From the NCBI RefSeq assembly GCF_020360975.1, contig NW_025408684.1:1421711-1485710 (forward strand): a DNA stretch of 64,000 bases. Direction: 5' to 3'. Below, one piece after another: positions 9,207 to 21,627 of this stretch (positions are counted from its first letter, which is position 1; every line of letters begins with the position of its first letter). Position numbers and translations under genes: made by a program. The stretch is from Hirsutella rhossiliensis. Its lineage: Eukaryota; Ascomycota; Sordariomycetes; Hypocreales; Ophiocordycipitaceae. The notes under the pieces were generated by a model that did no database searches, was not told where the DNA came from, and saw only the letters and a list, made by a program, of their open reading frames with translations.

Positions 9207-11044
9207 ATGGCTTCGGCCTACACCCTGCTCCATGGCGCTGCAAACAGCTCCCACTTCACCGTCACCGCCCTGGGCCGCTGGTCCAGCCTGAACAAGCAGC
9301 TTCCCGGTCGGCTACACGCGTCTTGGCTTGCATGGCAAACACCCAGCTAACCCCGCGAGACAGCCGTGGACAAGATTAAGGCTCTTCACGTCTACGACTT
9401 TGACAATACCTGTAAGGCCGCTCGTGCCCGCCTCCCTCTGCCCCTGCTGACGGCCGACGAGTGTTCAAGACGCCTACCCCAAATCCCCAAGTCTGGTTTG
9501 GAGCGACATATGGCAAGCTCTTGAGCCCCCACTTGTTCGTCAATGGCGGATGGTGGCACGATAGCCGTGTCCTTGCCGCTACCGGCCAGGGCCTCGAAAA
9601 GGAGGAGCCCCGGGCTTGGGCAGGCTGTTGGAACGAAAAAGTGGTTCAGCTCGTCGAGCTCTCCATCAAGCAGCCAGACGCCCTATGCGTGCTCTTGACG
9701 GGCCGCGCTGAAAAGGCCTTCACCGACCTCGTAAAGAAGATGGTCGCCAGCAAGGGTCTCGAATTCGACATGGTGTGTCTGAAGCCCCAGGTCAGCCCGA
9801 CCAACCAACACTTCCAGAACACCATGCACTTCAAGCAGCTCTTCCTCAACGCCCTCATGGAGACGTACAAGTACGCGACCGAGATCAAAATCTACGAGGA
9901 CCGCCCCAAGCACACAAGGGGCTTTCGCGATTTCTTTGCCGAGTATAATCGTCGCCAGGCCTTGAATCCCACCCGAGGACCCCTGGCTGCCGAGGCCTTC
10001 CAGGTGGCCGACGACTCGACGAGCCTCGACCCTGTCGTCGAGGTGGCCGTGGTGCGACAAATGATGCAGGACCACAACGAGTCTCTGCAAAAGGCTCCTC
10101 CCGACTTACGCCAACCCCTGCTCGAGATCAAAAAGACAGTCTGCTTCACGGGCTACATGATCAGCCCCGACGACACCAAGAAGATTCGCGGCTTCGCTCA
10201 TATCCCGCACGACGCCACAGGCGATCTGAAGCACTACGCCAACAGCATCCTCATCTGTCCTCGCCCGTGTCCTCCCAGCATTCTGGCCAAGGTCGGCGGG
10301 ATGGGAAGCAAGATGCTCTGGGAGGTGACGGGAACCGGTTCCCTCAACGAAAACCTCTGGGCAGCCCGGGTGCGCCCGGTGCCCTCCACGGCCGTCTATC
10401 ATACGGACAATCCCATCCCTCTGGTCGTCCTGTCCATGCGGAGAGGCGCCAGACCGACGGATGCCTGCAACATCACCAACTGGCAACCCTTGCCTCCAAA
10501 CCAGTCGTTTGTCTTCGAGACAACCGTGGGCGAGAAGTCGTCCCTCCGAGTCGAGCAAGAAGACCCCGGAGAAGACGAGTACGAGAGCCTCTTCGCAAAC
10601 AAGTCGACCAAGCGCAAGCGTGAAGGGAACGATGACTGGGCGCCTCGGAACCCGCACGGCTACCACGGTGGTCGGAACGAGACGCGAGGCTTTCACTCTG
10701 GCGGCCGCGGAGGGGGCCGGGGACGAGGTGGCGGCAACGCGGGACGCGGCATGCGCAATACCTCGCGGGGAGGTGGTAGAGGCGCCCGAGGTCGAGGTGG
10801 TTTCCACAGCTACCGCTCCCTCGACGACGTCGAGCCAAGGAACGAGCAAGGCGGTTACGGTCCCCAGGTCGATTATGACGATGCCTACCAGCCGCCGAGC
10901 CATTTCCAGGCTCTGCCCACGGGCCCGAGGGCCCTGCAAGGCCGCGGAGCGCTGCAGCAAGGCCGAGGGGTCGGACAACCCGCTGGGCGGCCCATGGGTG
11001 GCGGTCCAGCCACCGGCAACCCGGACCTGCAGAATCTCTACTAG
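9207..11044 (+). CDS. HAD-superfamily 'Swiss-army-knife' RNA-repair-like protein with RGG tail
   Basis: Proposed join(9207..9306, 9364..9411, 9462..11044), 576 residues. The first intron has a GTCGGC donor; the second is GTAAGG..CGAG. Splicing gives SSLNKQLP-AVDKIKALHVYDFDNT-LFKTPTPNPQVW, in which DFDNTLF is the HAD D-x-D-x-T nucleophile motif, split by the second intron. GWWHDSRVL, CVLLTGR and KIYEDR follow in the order expected for the HAD_SAK_1 family. The C-terminal 150 residues are low-complexity RGG/RG repeats (GRGGGRGRGGGNAGRG) and Gln/Pro-rich sequence, suggesting RNA binding. Family knowledge: proposed RNA repair or processing phosphatases, largely untested. It converges on eIF2B-epsilon. 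Confidence 0.82.
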
Positions 11045-11576
11045 AAGTAGTGACTGCACAGTGGCCGGCGTCGGACCTGCCGGCAGGATCTTTTCTTTTG
11101 TCAATCTCTGCAGAGACCCTTGGGCAGGCAAGGGACTACTTGGTGCCCAGATATTCTGATCTGTGAGGTGCAGTTCACGACATGTATCATACGTTGGTTG
11201 CCGTGCGTTGGGCACGGATACCGTGGTGCGCATTGGTCCCTTGACGCGTTGATGCTCGGCACGTTGATGAAGGGCATCGCGGCGCGGACAGGCAAGGTAC
11301 AAATGGCGGTGGTGGCGTTTGGGGAAGGGCAAGGCGAAAGCAGCACTTTGCTGTTGGCACATGTGCGGGAGTGAACACAGCTCACCGGCATAACACGAGA
11401 GCGACAGCAGATACCACAAATGTATTTTTCACGAGAAACTGACTGGCCCCCCTGCTTTGGACGGGTCCCTGATTTGTGTCTTGCAGGTTACGAGCCCCCC
11501 CTTATTATTGTCCCGTTTTTATTCCCTGCAGATTATGGGTAATTAAATCGTTTTCCCTGACCCGTCATCACCATCG

Positions 11577-13898
11577 TCAATCGTCGTCATCATTGTCGTC
11601 TTCCTCCTCCTCCTCGGCATTCTCCAACCACTCCACCAACACCCTACATTTATCCCTCAGTGCAGCCATGCCCTCGCCCTCGACGGCCCTCGCATCATCC
11701 CACCAGCCGAGAATGCCGTCCTCCTCGAGGATGTCGAGCGCGTAGAGCTGCTGCAACAGAGCCGCGAGCAGAGTCCCCGCGCGGGCGGGCTCGACGCCCC
11801 TGGCGGGGTGTTGGTGCATCAGGGCGCGCTGGAGAGCGAGGACAAAGTCGACTTGTTCGGGCTCGCCGTCGCCACCGACGCCGACCTCGTCGACGAACTT
11901 GGCGGCGCCGGGGCGGGCCGTGAGCGCGCGCTCGGCGGCCTTTGCGGGCTCGAGGGGCCCGCCGTGCTCGGGGGTGAGGAGCTCGGCGGCGCGGCGGGCA
12001 AAGGCCGTGGCGACGGCGCGGCGCATCATCGAGTCGGACGCGTCGTTGGCGAGGCGCAGGCCCATGAACTCGAGCTTGGCTGAGTCAAAGTCGCCCGAGT
12101 CGGCGCGCAGGGCGTCGATGAGCCCGTGGACGGCGTCCTGGTGGAACGACTGCTTGCCTGCCGAGTCGTCCGAGGCAAACGACGAGAGGCGCGAGCGCGA
12201 CGACACGCCGGCGTCGGCGGAGAGGGAGGCTGCGTCGTCGCCGTCGTCGTCGGTGGTCAGCCCGGCCGACGCCAGCGTGGAAATGGACGACGTCGAGAGA
12301 TTGAGGTCGGCAAGGGAGTAGAGGAGAGATTTCTGGAGGCGCGCCGGGTCGTGCTCGTCCAGGTCGTCGTCTTCGGGGTCGGTGAAGGCGGCGGCGTTGG
12401 TGTCGGGGCCCAGGAGACTCGTGTCCTTGGAGATGGACTCGTTCGTGGGGGACACCGTCGACAGCACGACGCTCTTGTCCAGGGCGACGCCCTCGCCGAT
12501 TCGAACCCGGGTCGAGACAAGCGTCCCCGCCGGCAACAAGCAGCGGGCCCCGACCGTCACCGAGTCGGCCAGGATAGAGTGCGATATCCTGGTTCCGTCC
12601 TCGATCGTGGTGTTGTCCCAGATGTAGGAACGCTCTACAACTACATTGGTGCCGACCCTGCAGCCCCTGCCAATCACGCTGTTGGAGATGCTGGACGCCG
12701 CGCCCACCGTGGTATCTCTTCCAATGACCGAGTTTGTCAACCGGGCATCGGGCGCGTGGCCGGCACTGGTCTCCATGACCAGGCCGTTGGCGTGTCGGTG
12801 GTAGGACTGATCGGGCACGACGTTGTTCTCGGGGATGAAGGGGAACGTCCACCGATCGAGGACGTCGCGGCTGATGGCGTCGTACATTTGGAGATTGCTG
12901 GCCCGGGCGGCATATCCGCCGTCGACAATATCGGCGTAAATCATCTTTCCGTTGAGTTCCCAGTCCTTAAGCACGCCGTGCAGAAAGTTTCGCCGCGGGA
13001 GCTCGTAGTCGAAGCTTTCTGACCAGAGGGCCAGGACCTCGGGCGTGCAAATGTCCACCTGGGCATCGATGAGGTCGGACCGCACCTCGAACTCGGTCGA
13101 GAGCTCGTCCGCGATGGCGGGATCCAGGGCGACGCGGCGGTTGCTCTGCAGGGGGCTCATCTCGTCATAGTGAAGGACCCGTTGGGTGCGAGCGTCGACG
13201 ACGAAGACGGGGGTGATGCCATTGGTCTTTGTGCGATGTTGATGCGGACCGCCACTCCGCAGGACCATGGTCATGATGTTGGCGGCATTCTCCTCTCTTC
13301 GCTTGCGATGCGCCGCCAGGGCTCCGCCGAGCATCATGTTGGAGACGAGATCCCCATGTACCAGGAGAAAGTCGCCGTCGACGAGAGATCGTTTGTCCAT
13401 GTCGCGAAGCACATCGCCCATCGACCGCGCATCGGATACCCGGACGAACTGCAGGACGGAAAAGGGACAGGAGCGTGACGACGTCGACCACCGGGAGTGG
13501 CTGATGTAGTCCTCAACCTGGTCCGTGTGTGCGCCGCAGTAGATGTAGACCTCGTTGACGCCATTCATGGCGAGAAATTCGAGCGTGTACTCGATGAGAG
13601 GCGTATTGGCGAGGGGGAGGAGACACTGTCGTTGTCAGTACTGCGACTTGTCTGACGGCAGCAGGCTTGCGGCGGAAGGGGGAGGCTCACTCGTGGCTTC
13701 TCGACCGTGAACGGCTTGAATCTGTCTTGAAACGAGTCGGCGAGGACCTGTGGCGAGTCGTGAGCTTGCAGAAGCGCACTGCGGGCGAGGAAGACTCACA
13801 ACAGCCTGGAGGACATCTTCGGTTTTGCTCTCGGCGCCCGACTTGGCGGGCTTTTTGGCCTTGGACGAGCTCGCGCTGTTCTTTCCCTTGTGCGACAT
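11577..13898 (-). CDS. GCD6: Translation initiation factor eIF2B, epsilon subunit
   Basis: Exons on the minus strand: 13898..13800, 13747..13691, 13625..11577; 734 residues (yeast Gcd6 is 712). The spliced N-terminus reads VLADSFQDRFKPFTVEKPR then CLLPLANTPLIEYTLEFLAM, the nucleotidyltransferase-like domain start that is diagnostic of eIF2B-epsilon. A long run of hexapeptide (left-handed beta-helix) repeats follows (NSVIGRDTTVGA.., SYIWDNTTIEDGTRI, HSILADSVTVGA). The C-terminal W2/HEAT domain ends in an extremely acidic tail of Glu and Asp, matching the acidic patch that binds eIF2-beta and eIF5 partners. It is the catalytic guanine-nucleotide exchange subunit for eIF2 in the cytosol. Introns cluster at the 5' end, as usual in fungal genes. 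Confidence 0.92.
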
Positions 13899-16800
13899 GG
13901 CCGCCGAAGACAAGGGAGAGACAGGCGAGGGGGTGCGGGATGGGGTGCGGTCTGTCGGTGAGTATTGGGCTTGGCTGTCGAGTCGTCTGTTTGGAGAGTA
14001 GCAGCAGCGTCGGGCTGGGCGTGCTTTGAGTCACCAGCGGGCTTGCGGGCTAGAAATTTCTCACCGAGGTGAGCGTTGTCGGTGTGTGCGCGCCGAGGTG
14101 AGGGGGCGGGGTTGGGTACATGCTGCTTCGTACCCTATCAGCCCAGCTATCGGCAGGTACAGATACGAATGGCCTACCCTGCAGCTCTCCCGTCTTCGCT
14201 TCTGTCCACCACCACCACCAAGACCATGGCGCGCCCGCGTGTCTGTACGACCGCCCACGGCTCATGCACTGCCCTTCACGTCCCCGCAACCCCATTGGCT
14301 GGCTGCGCGGCGCCATCGCATTGATGCGCAAGGCCATTGAGAGGAAATAAAACTCCGGATGGATATCGGGAACCCTACCTCGCCTTGTTTCCCCACTAGT
14401 CAAAACCACGTTCTGGGCATCAACCTCCTGGATAGTCGCCCTAACCGCGGCTGCGAGTGAGCGAGCCACGAGGAGACCGAGCTGTGCGGCATCTGAATCC
14501 ACATAGTTCATGTATGCTAGATGCCAGCCACTCATTCTTAGCCCTGTCTCGCGACCTCCGGTCTCAAGAGTCCCCTTGCCCCTATTGACACCTCGTCTTG
14601 CAACTTGCGGGCTTCATTTGCAAGAACAAGTTCTGGAACATTGAAAAAACTAATAATCAAGGCTGATAAGATTTCCAAGCTTGCTTTGTCGACCAAAGCC
14701 CAACCCCTGCACAGGTTCGGCTTTGGCCGCGGTCCCCCTATTTTGACAACTGGCTACCTTTTTCTTTTTTCTTCAATGTCTTTCCCATATCTTCCCAGCC
14801 CAACGCGTCGTTGCTTTTTTCGAGTCGCTTCCCCCTTCGATGATACCGCGACTTGGGCGCTCCAGTAGGTATCCTTGCGGCTGGGCCCGTCGTTATCAAT
14901 GTCTGCGGATGCTACCCTGTAACCTCGCTGGGCTCCTTGCAGCGCGGGTTCACGTGTGCTGCTGATGATGGTGACCTTTGAAAGAAAGCCCGCCCTGTGA
15001 GGAAGACTGCTGGTTGCCTATTCCCTCACCGTGGCTGTCAACGACCATCCCTCGGGGGTCGGATGGAAGCCAAGGCACAATGGCACGTGCGTCCGACCTC
15101 TCTAGCCAGGGATCTAATGCGAACGCCCACATCTCAAAAGCTCACGCAGGGCTGGTAGTCGGTGTGTGGTCTGACCATTTCTCGAGGGTCGTAAGCGGTT
15201 AAGCCGTGTTGGACGCCCTCCCTCGGTCTGCCATTAGCATGCCGTTTGGTTCCGCGCTCCTAGGACCCTCTATCATCAGTCAAGACGTCAGTCAAGCCCA
15301 TCGCACAGACCGACAGGAACATGGGACATGATCTCGACCTGCTCGTGGTCGCTTCAACAAAGGGCTGCATTATCAGCAAAGCAACCGCCAATGGCGTCTC
15401 CTTTGCGAGACTGGTCTCTGAACGTACGATGGCTACCTGCGGTCAAAACAGCCTCGCGGGTGGGACCCTGAGACCCTGACCATCCACCCCCGGAGGGAGA
15501 GAACAAAAAACCCCGGCACGGGCTGATAAACTCATGCAAGTGCTCAGCCGGACAGGAGCGAGTGACGGGGGGCGCAGCGGGCTCGCCGGCCGTACATATG
15601 TATGCGCGCGCATACACACTGCATACAGACGACCAGACACACGGCGGGAGGTGGGCGAGGAAGAGCGGAAGCATGCGGGGGGGCTGCTTTTGCGTGCATG
15701 TGTGATGATGCATGCACTGATTCCCTACATGCCATCCCATCTCTCATCAGCAGACCGTTGGTACAACGTACATGAGTCCCATGCATGCTGTCCAACCCTC
15801 GGCTGCATTCAATGCATACATGCCAACATGCCTCGAGGATTATCGTATCGTGATATTGGGAGCAGACGAGGGGCATTGCAATGCGGCTGGCAGGGTGGCG
15901 AGACATGAGAGCGGCCGTTGAGGGTCCCGAGGGCTTGGCTGGAGGCGAAGAGATCGGCAAACTGTTTGCCAGAATCGCGGGCTTGGCCGATTGCCGGCTA
16001 GCAGATCTATCATCCATCTCATCACTCACCACCAGAACGAACCGACGATACCTAGGTCGACCGAGCAGGGGCCGGCTGCGCGGCACGGATGGTGACGACG
16101 TCGGATGGCCAGCACCCCTCGGTGTCCTTTGCAGCCGAGGCGTTGCTTTGGCTCCTTTTTCGACGCGACCTCAATATTTGCTTCCGTCGCGGGAGGTGGG
16201 AGGACGCTCGGGTGAGGGCGGAAGGATGGGATGGGGTGTCCCGCCGGGGATTGGAGGGGGGTTCGGGGGCCCTTCTCTAGGTACATACTGCCCAGGGAGG
16301 GCGAACTGGCAGCTGCCCCACCACACAAACAGCCAGCACACACTGCCCCCGGGAAAATGTCTGAATGGAGCAAGTGCGAGTTGATGACTGCAAGTACGGA
16401 TAGTATCCTGTTCATTAGCCTCTCCCGCGGTTGATTCGCCTCCAGATGGCGCGCTCCCCTCATCGTCGTCGCCGCCCTGGGCTCCTCTTAAAGTTGCTTC
16501 TGCAGATGCTGCGCAGTTCTGCCCATGGCCACTACCTAGTACAAATACTAGGCACCGCTTTGCTTAGTACCTACGGAGTAGTAAGAATGCCAAGGTAGGC
16601 CGGTAGGTTCCTGGCCGTAGCGCGCCGGGCTGTCCAAGTTCTTATCCCTCTCCCCGGGGGGGAAGGCGCTCGGGGTACGGATACAGATGCTAATTAAGCT
16701 GAAAGCCCACGCAGCAAGTACTGCTACCAAGGCTTCTCGCTGCGATACCTCCCGACCTCCCAAAGCAAGGTAGCGGCACATCTGGCATCCTTGGAGACAT

Positions 16801-17996
16801 CTTTGCTGGCCAACTGGACACTCGGCCAGGCTTCATCCGGACAACTAGTTGGGTTTTCCAAAACGGCGCCCTCTCCCATGGACGTGAAGTGATGAATGTA
16901 TCCAAATACCTCGTCCCGCCCTCAACCCATGTCTCGTGCTCTCTGCCTGGTATTTAGTCCACTGCCGCCCATCAGCTGAGACGGGGTCACAGACTACCTA
17001 CCTGACTACCTACCTTAGCCCGTCTGGTACCAGATACTTGGAGAGGTATGTGCTAGGTCCTCCTCCTTCCCGAGGCAAGGCAAGCCGGACTGGGGCCTTT
17101 ATTAGCGTGCCAGCCGTGTACGAGTACTTGCACTAACAACGCCGGCCTGACCACCCCATTGTACCCCTTCCGGGCCTCCGATGTACTGCTCGGTATCTCC
17201 CACTAGCTGACGGGCGAGACGGTTTCAAACAGAGAACCTCAGCATCTGTCCCGAGTACCTGCCCGATGCGCCACTACTACTAACGTTACTATGGCCCGGC
17301 GGTCCCAGTCCACGATTCGCTCCCGCTTCCCCCAAATCGAGCAGCTCTCTTTCCTCTTCCTCTTACCTCCTCACTCTCCTCCTTCTCCTCCTCCTCCAAC
17401 CTCTCCTTTCCTTGACCTCAACCCCGGCCCTGACCCCGACCCCGACCCGGACCCCGACCCTCGTCCTCGCACCCGCTGTCGTCGCTCTCCCCGCCGGGCT
17501 CCCCTGCCTCGGTGGCCAAGACATTGCCCGCCGCCATTCACCTAATCTCTCCCTCCCAGGCCCACCCTGGCCCATCCAGCCGCATCCATCCGTCCAACCT
17601 AAACCTCGCAACCCCGTCTCACTCGGATCCAGAGCAATCCTGACCTTTTCTGCTTGGCAATTGCTTCACCTCGTTCGCCGTTGACGCGGGGACGCTGTGT
17701 CCGACTTTTAAAAACCTTTTCCCACGATCAATTCTGCGCCGACTCCTTTGCTTCCGCCCGCCATACATAGACTTGCCGCCAACCCGACGCATGACCGACG
17801 GTTGCAACCCTCGGAAACCGTCGCCGACCATCGGTCATCGCCCATCGGCGACCGCATTGGAGGAAGCGGCGAGTCTCGATAGACGCAATCCTTGGGGGCT
17901 CTGCCCGTCGCCGGCATAAGCACTCCTTCCCCGCCCTTGAAGCAAATCGTCTTGGCCACGCCGATCCTGGCTGCTGGCCTGCGACATCGTGCCGTC
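13899..17996. other. Large intergenic region (4.1 kb) between divergent eIF2B-epsilon and SKN7
   Basis: No ORF here has a recognisable domain or codon bias that convinces me; the open frames are short and mutually overlapping. It probably contains the eIF2B-epsilon promoter near 13.9-14.1 kb and a long promoter and 5'-leader of SKN7. Features seen: repeated TACCTAC/ACTACCTA motifs at about 16540-17030, and a pyrimidine-rich tract with a CCGACC repeat at 17340-17465 (listed separately). Confidence 0.45.
17340..17465 (+). repeat. Pyrimidine tract and GACCCC-type hexamer repeat in the SKN7 leader/promoter
   Basis: 17345-17410 is almost pure C/T in CTT/CTC triplets, followed at about 17427-17462 by tandem copies of a GACCCC/GACCCG hexamer. 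It lies 0.55 kb upstream of the SKN7 start. Long CT tracts are common near transcription starts of filamentous-fungal genes, so it may mark the promoter; the hexamer repeat is probably slippage-derived. Confidence 0.6.
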
Positions 17997-20079
17997 ATGT
18001 CGGCAACGGAAACGTCTGCCCCCCAGGGGGGCGGCAACAATGCAAGCGAATTTGTGAGTTGGCGAGGCACACCATCGTGGCTGCACGCCACCGAGACGCG
18101 CTGACTGAACATTACCTCAGGTCCGGAAGCTCTTTCGGTAACTGGCACACCCGGGCCGTCGCCCACTGATCGCGCCCAACGACTGACACGGCTCTAGCAT
18201 GCTCGAAGACCCGTCGCATCAGGATGTGGCACGATGGGGGAAAGAAGGCGACACCTTCGTCGTGGTCGAGGTACTACTCTGCACGACGAGCAGGCCGCCC
18301 GAGGTGCTGACGCACGATCCAGGGCGAAAAGTTCACCAGGTCCATCTTGCCGAAGCACTTCAAGCACAGCAATATGTCTAGTTTTATCCGGCAGCTCAAC
18401 AAATACGATTTCCATAAAGTGAAGCCGTCGAGTGACTGCGAATCCTCAAGTCCCAGCGGAAACGTGAGGCTCGGCGTCAGAAAGCTTGGGCCGTGGGGCT
18501 TCGGCTAACCAATGCAAAGCAACAGATTCTAGAATTCAAGCACCCCTACTTTCGCGCCGACAGCAAAGACGGCCTCGATAACATTCGCCGCAAGGCGCCC
18601 GCCCCCAGAAAGCCCCCGGCCGCCGAGGACTTCACAACCAGCCAGCATGTCGGCGTCATCTCGGAGCAACTGACTGCCACCCAGCAGCAGGTGCAGCAGC
18701 TCCAGGAGCTGTATGCAGATGTGTCGCAGACCAATCGACTACTCGTCAACGAGGTCTTGGCCCTGCAGAAGATGCTCAACGCGCAAAAGCAGGCGCAGCA
18801 TGAGATGCTCAACTACATGAGCCCGTACAATGACGGCAGGAATAGAGGGCTGATGAACCAGCCCATCAACTCCAACGGCACAAACGAGTCAGACGAGTCG
18901 GCCCCCGAGCTGCGCCGTGCGCGTGAGCTTCTCTCGAGCGTGACGACGGACTCTGTGACGGATCGCGAGCTCGAGCGCCTCCACGGCACGTACGGCTCCC
19001 CAGCCGACTCGGCCACCATGATAACGCCCGTATCGATGCCCATGCTGCATGATCCCATGACGGACCTCAGCCGGTACCCCGTGTATCCGGTTGGCCAGAC
19101 GGTCGGCATTGACCCTTTCCACTCCGATCATATCCATAAGATACCGTATGCCATGCCCAACGAAGGCGGGTCCCTCAGCGTTTCCGAGGCCCCAGCGCCG
19201 GCGCCGGTGCACACCCCCGTCACGCCGGCTCCATCCACGCCTCTGGACAAGTCGACGTCTCTGTGGGGACCCAAGAAGCCGCTCGTGTTCCTGGTCGAGG
19301 ACGATCCCACGTGCGCCAAGATTGGCATCAAATTCCTCAAGTCGATGGGTTGCGAAGTCGAGCATGCGGTGAGTCGCGCCGCCGTCTTGATTTGCTTCGA
19401 GGCGATGCGGAATCCTGACTTGGTGTAGCAAAACGGCGCAGAGGCGTATAGCAGGGTAAGCAGCGTCGGCCGGGATCACTTTGACATGATCTTCATGGAC
19501 ATCATCATGCCGCGGCTAGACGGCGTCTCGGCCACCATGTATATCCGGCAGCACTGCCCGTCGGCCCCCGTCATTGCCATGACGTCCAACATTCGGCCGG
19601 ACGAAGTCAACGGCTACTTTGAGCACGGTAAGTGGGCTTGCGCCGCAGGTGACCACGTGGCTTCGGTTGCTGACGACGATGAAGGAATGAACGGAGTGCT
19701 GGCCAAACCCTTTACAAAGGAAGGGATGCTAAAGTCGGTCAAGACTCATATGTCGCACCTCTTGAAGAACCCGCCAACTCAGCAGGAAAGCGAGGGCGGG
19801 GGATACGTGATCGGCAACGTTCCATTCCTGAACAATGCCATCAAGTTTGACACGTCGACACCTCCTCCTGGCGCGTCGGCCACGAGCTGGTCGCCGGGCC
19901 ACATGGGGCAGGGCGGCGTGGATCACTGCTATGGTCTCATGAATGGCGGAGGCACCCAGTACGCCCTTGGCAGACCACACTATGGGACGACGATGGATTC
20001 CACGCCCGGGCGGATATCGGACCATGACAGCCCGCCCGAGAAACGACAGCGAGTCAGCGCGCAGGGCAACTATGGCTGA
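17997..20079 (+). CDS. SKN7: SKN7-type transcription factor: HSF DNA-binding domain plus response-regulator receiver
   Basis: Seven exons: 17997..18053, 18121..18137, 18198..18270, 18323..18463, 18520..19368, 19429..19627, 19685..20079; 576 residues. The first four exons rebuild an HSF-type domain ([61 protein letters not shown]). A Gln/Leu heptad coiled coil follows at about residues 144-190, then a receiver domain from about 348: acidic pair in FLVEDDP, phospho-acceptor Asp in IFMDIIMP (about residue 403), Thr/Ser in AMTSN and Lys in LAKPF. Family knowledge: nuclear two-component regulator downstream of the histidine phosphotransfer protein, controlling oxidative-stress, osmotic and cell-wall genes. 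Exon 2 is only 17 nt, small but ordinary compared with the gene at 47.9 kb. Confidence 0.95.
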
Positions 20080-21627
20080 AGGCAAGGCAGGCGGCGTGGG
20101 CATTATAAAGAAGCATCGTAGTTATTTGGTGATTGGGGTCGCCAAGCCCAAGGCCGGTTACGGCAGGAAAATGGTTGGTGTGCGGGCGCGGACGCCGGCC
20201 CCATGGCCGTCCCGGGAGCCGGCCGGACGACTCGAGTGGGCCAGCGGAGGGCGGATTCGGCTGCGGAGACAACCGGGGTTCGTGTGCACGACGAGGGGAG
20301 GGGTTATGGAAGAGCTCGCAATACCCATGAGGAGGCTCGGAGCCCGGATCGTTTGGGGGGGTGCATAGTGTTTTGGATAAGCGCGGCTCGTACGTGGATG
20401 ATGGGGTGCCATGGTCGGGGTCGAGGGACGAGGGTCGGGATGAAGGTCGGGATGAAGGTCGGGACGAGGATCGGGACGAGGGTCGGAGGGACAAAGAACC
20501 TACATGACCGTATCATGAGTGACAGATTATGGCGGCGACGAGGAGGGCGGCGCGGATCTCAGCTTGACATTGCTTGTTCTGGATGCGGGCGCTCGATAGT
20601 TGGCCGGAATCGAGTCGAGAGCGAATTCGTCGAAGCGTCTTTGGCGCGAAGTGATGGCGACAATAAGGAACGTGCGAGTGGGTTGGGCGAGGAGAAGGAG
20701 ACAAGAAGGGGGAAAGAGGCTCATATAGTTACTGGCGTGTGCCGACCCCCGGCTCCGAGCTGAGGGTCGACGAAGGTCTCGACCGGCGGCCTTTGGAGCT
20801 CTCGGGGCCTGCGCTGCGGATAGTGGGGTATAGCTTGTAAGCACTGGAGTACGTACATTTACCCGAACAGCCAAGATTCCTACCAAGCCAAACAAGCGTA
20901 TGCCGAAGAACGCAGGGGGTGGCGGATACAGCACGGAGGATGCATGGCGATTCGGGTCGAGACTCGGCCGAAATCCGACAGCTTAGCGCTTCTCGTTCAG
21001 TTTGTTTTCGATACGTTGGGTGTAGGTAGCCTGTACGCACAGAGCCAGGGAAAACGTGCCGGGGTTGGAGTGCCAAGGAGGAGTCGACGCGGTAGAATGC
21101 TCTTGGCACCAAGGTACTGATCATCGCCGCAGCCTGCATCGGGGAGGCGAGTCGGGGGCCGCCTGCGCCGCGCGCGCCCCTTTGTTACATTGGAAGGGAT
21201 TAGAAGGGACGAGACTGCTGCCGCCTCCCGTGGGCTTGATTTCGACGTTTGTGTGCGAGGGTGAATGTGCACAAGAGTGGGATCAAGTGAATGATTCGTC
21301 CGGAGGTGCAGATATGCGCGGGCCAAGTTTCGGTGAAGCTGTCGGTACTCTGTACTCTGTAATACCTACTCCGCATCTGTACTCTGTACTTTACTTGAAG
21401 TGGCAGACCCACGTGGTTCACTCAGAAAAGGTTCGTACAGTGCTTACATAATCGCGGCAGCCCCTCTACGCGCGACGCGTCTGCGCCGACGCGTTCCGCT
21501 TGACCAGCTGCATCGCCAGCGACGTCGCCTCCAAAGTCAATCCCAACTCCTCCAAGCAGACCAGCAACGAGCCCGTCTCTCCCTGTCGCTCCCAGACGCA
21601 GGCCCTTGGGATCTCTATAGATAGCCA
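20080..21627. other. Intergenic region between SKN7 and PRI1
   Basis: 1.5 kb; no supported gene. Contains the short minisatellite at 20433-20491 and, at 21346-21390, near-repeats of CTGTACTCTGTA upstream of PRI1. Confidence 0.4.
20433..20491 (+). repeat. 10-bp minisatellite, (GGGAYGARGGTC)-like units
   Basis: About five to six tandem copies of a decamer close to GGGATGAAGG/TCGGGACGAG, degenerate at one or two purine positions, in the SKN7 3' flank. Looks like simple replication slippage; no coding role seen. Confidence 0.75.

Noticed and set aside
15544..16463. Overlapping frames of 145-180 codons on both strands between eIF2B-epsilon and SKN7
   Set aside because: Codon use is random, the frames overlap one another, and no motif or splice structure supports a gene.
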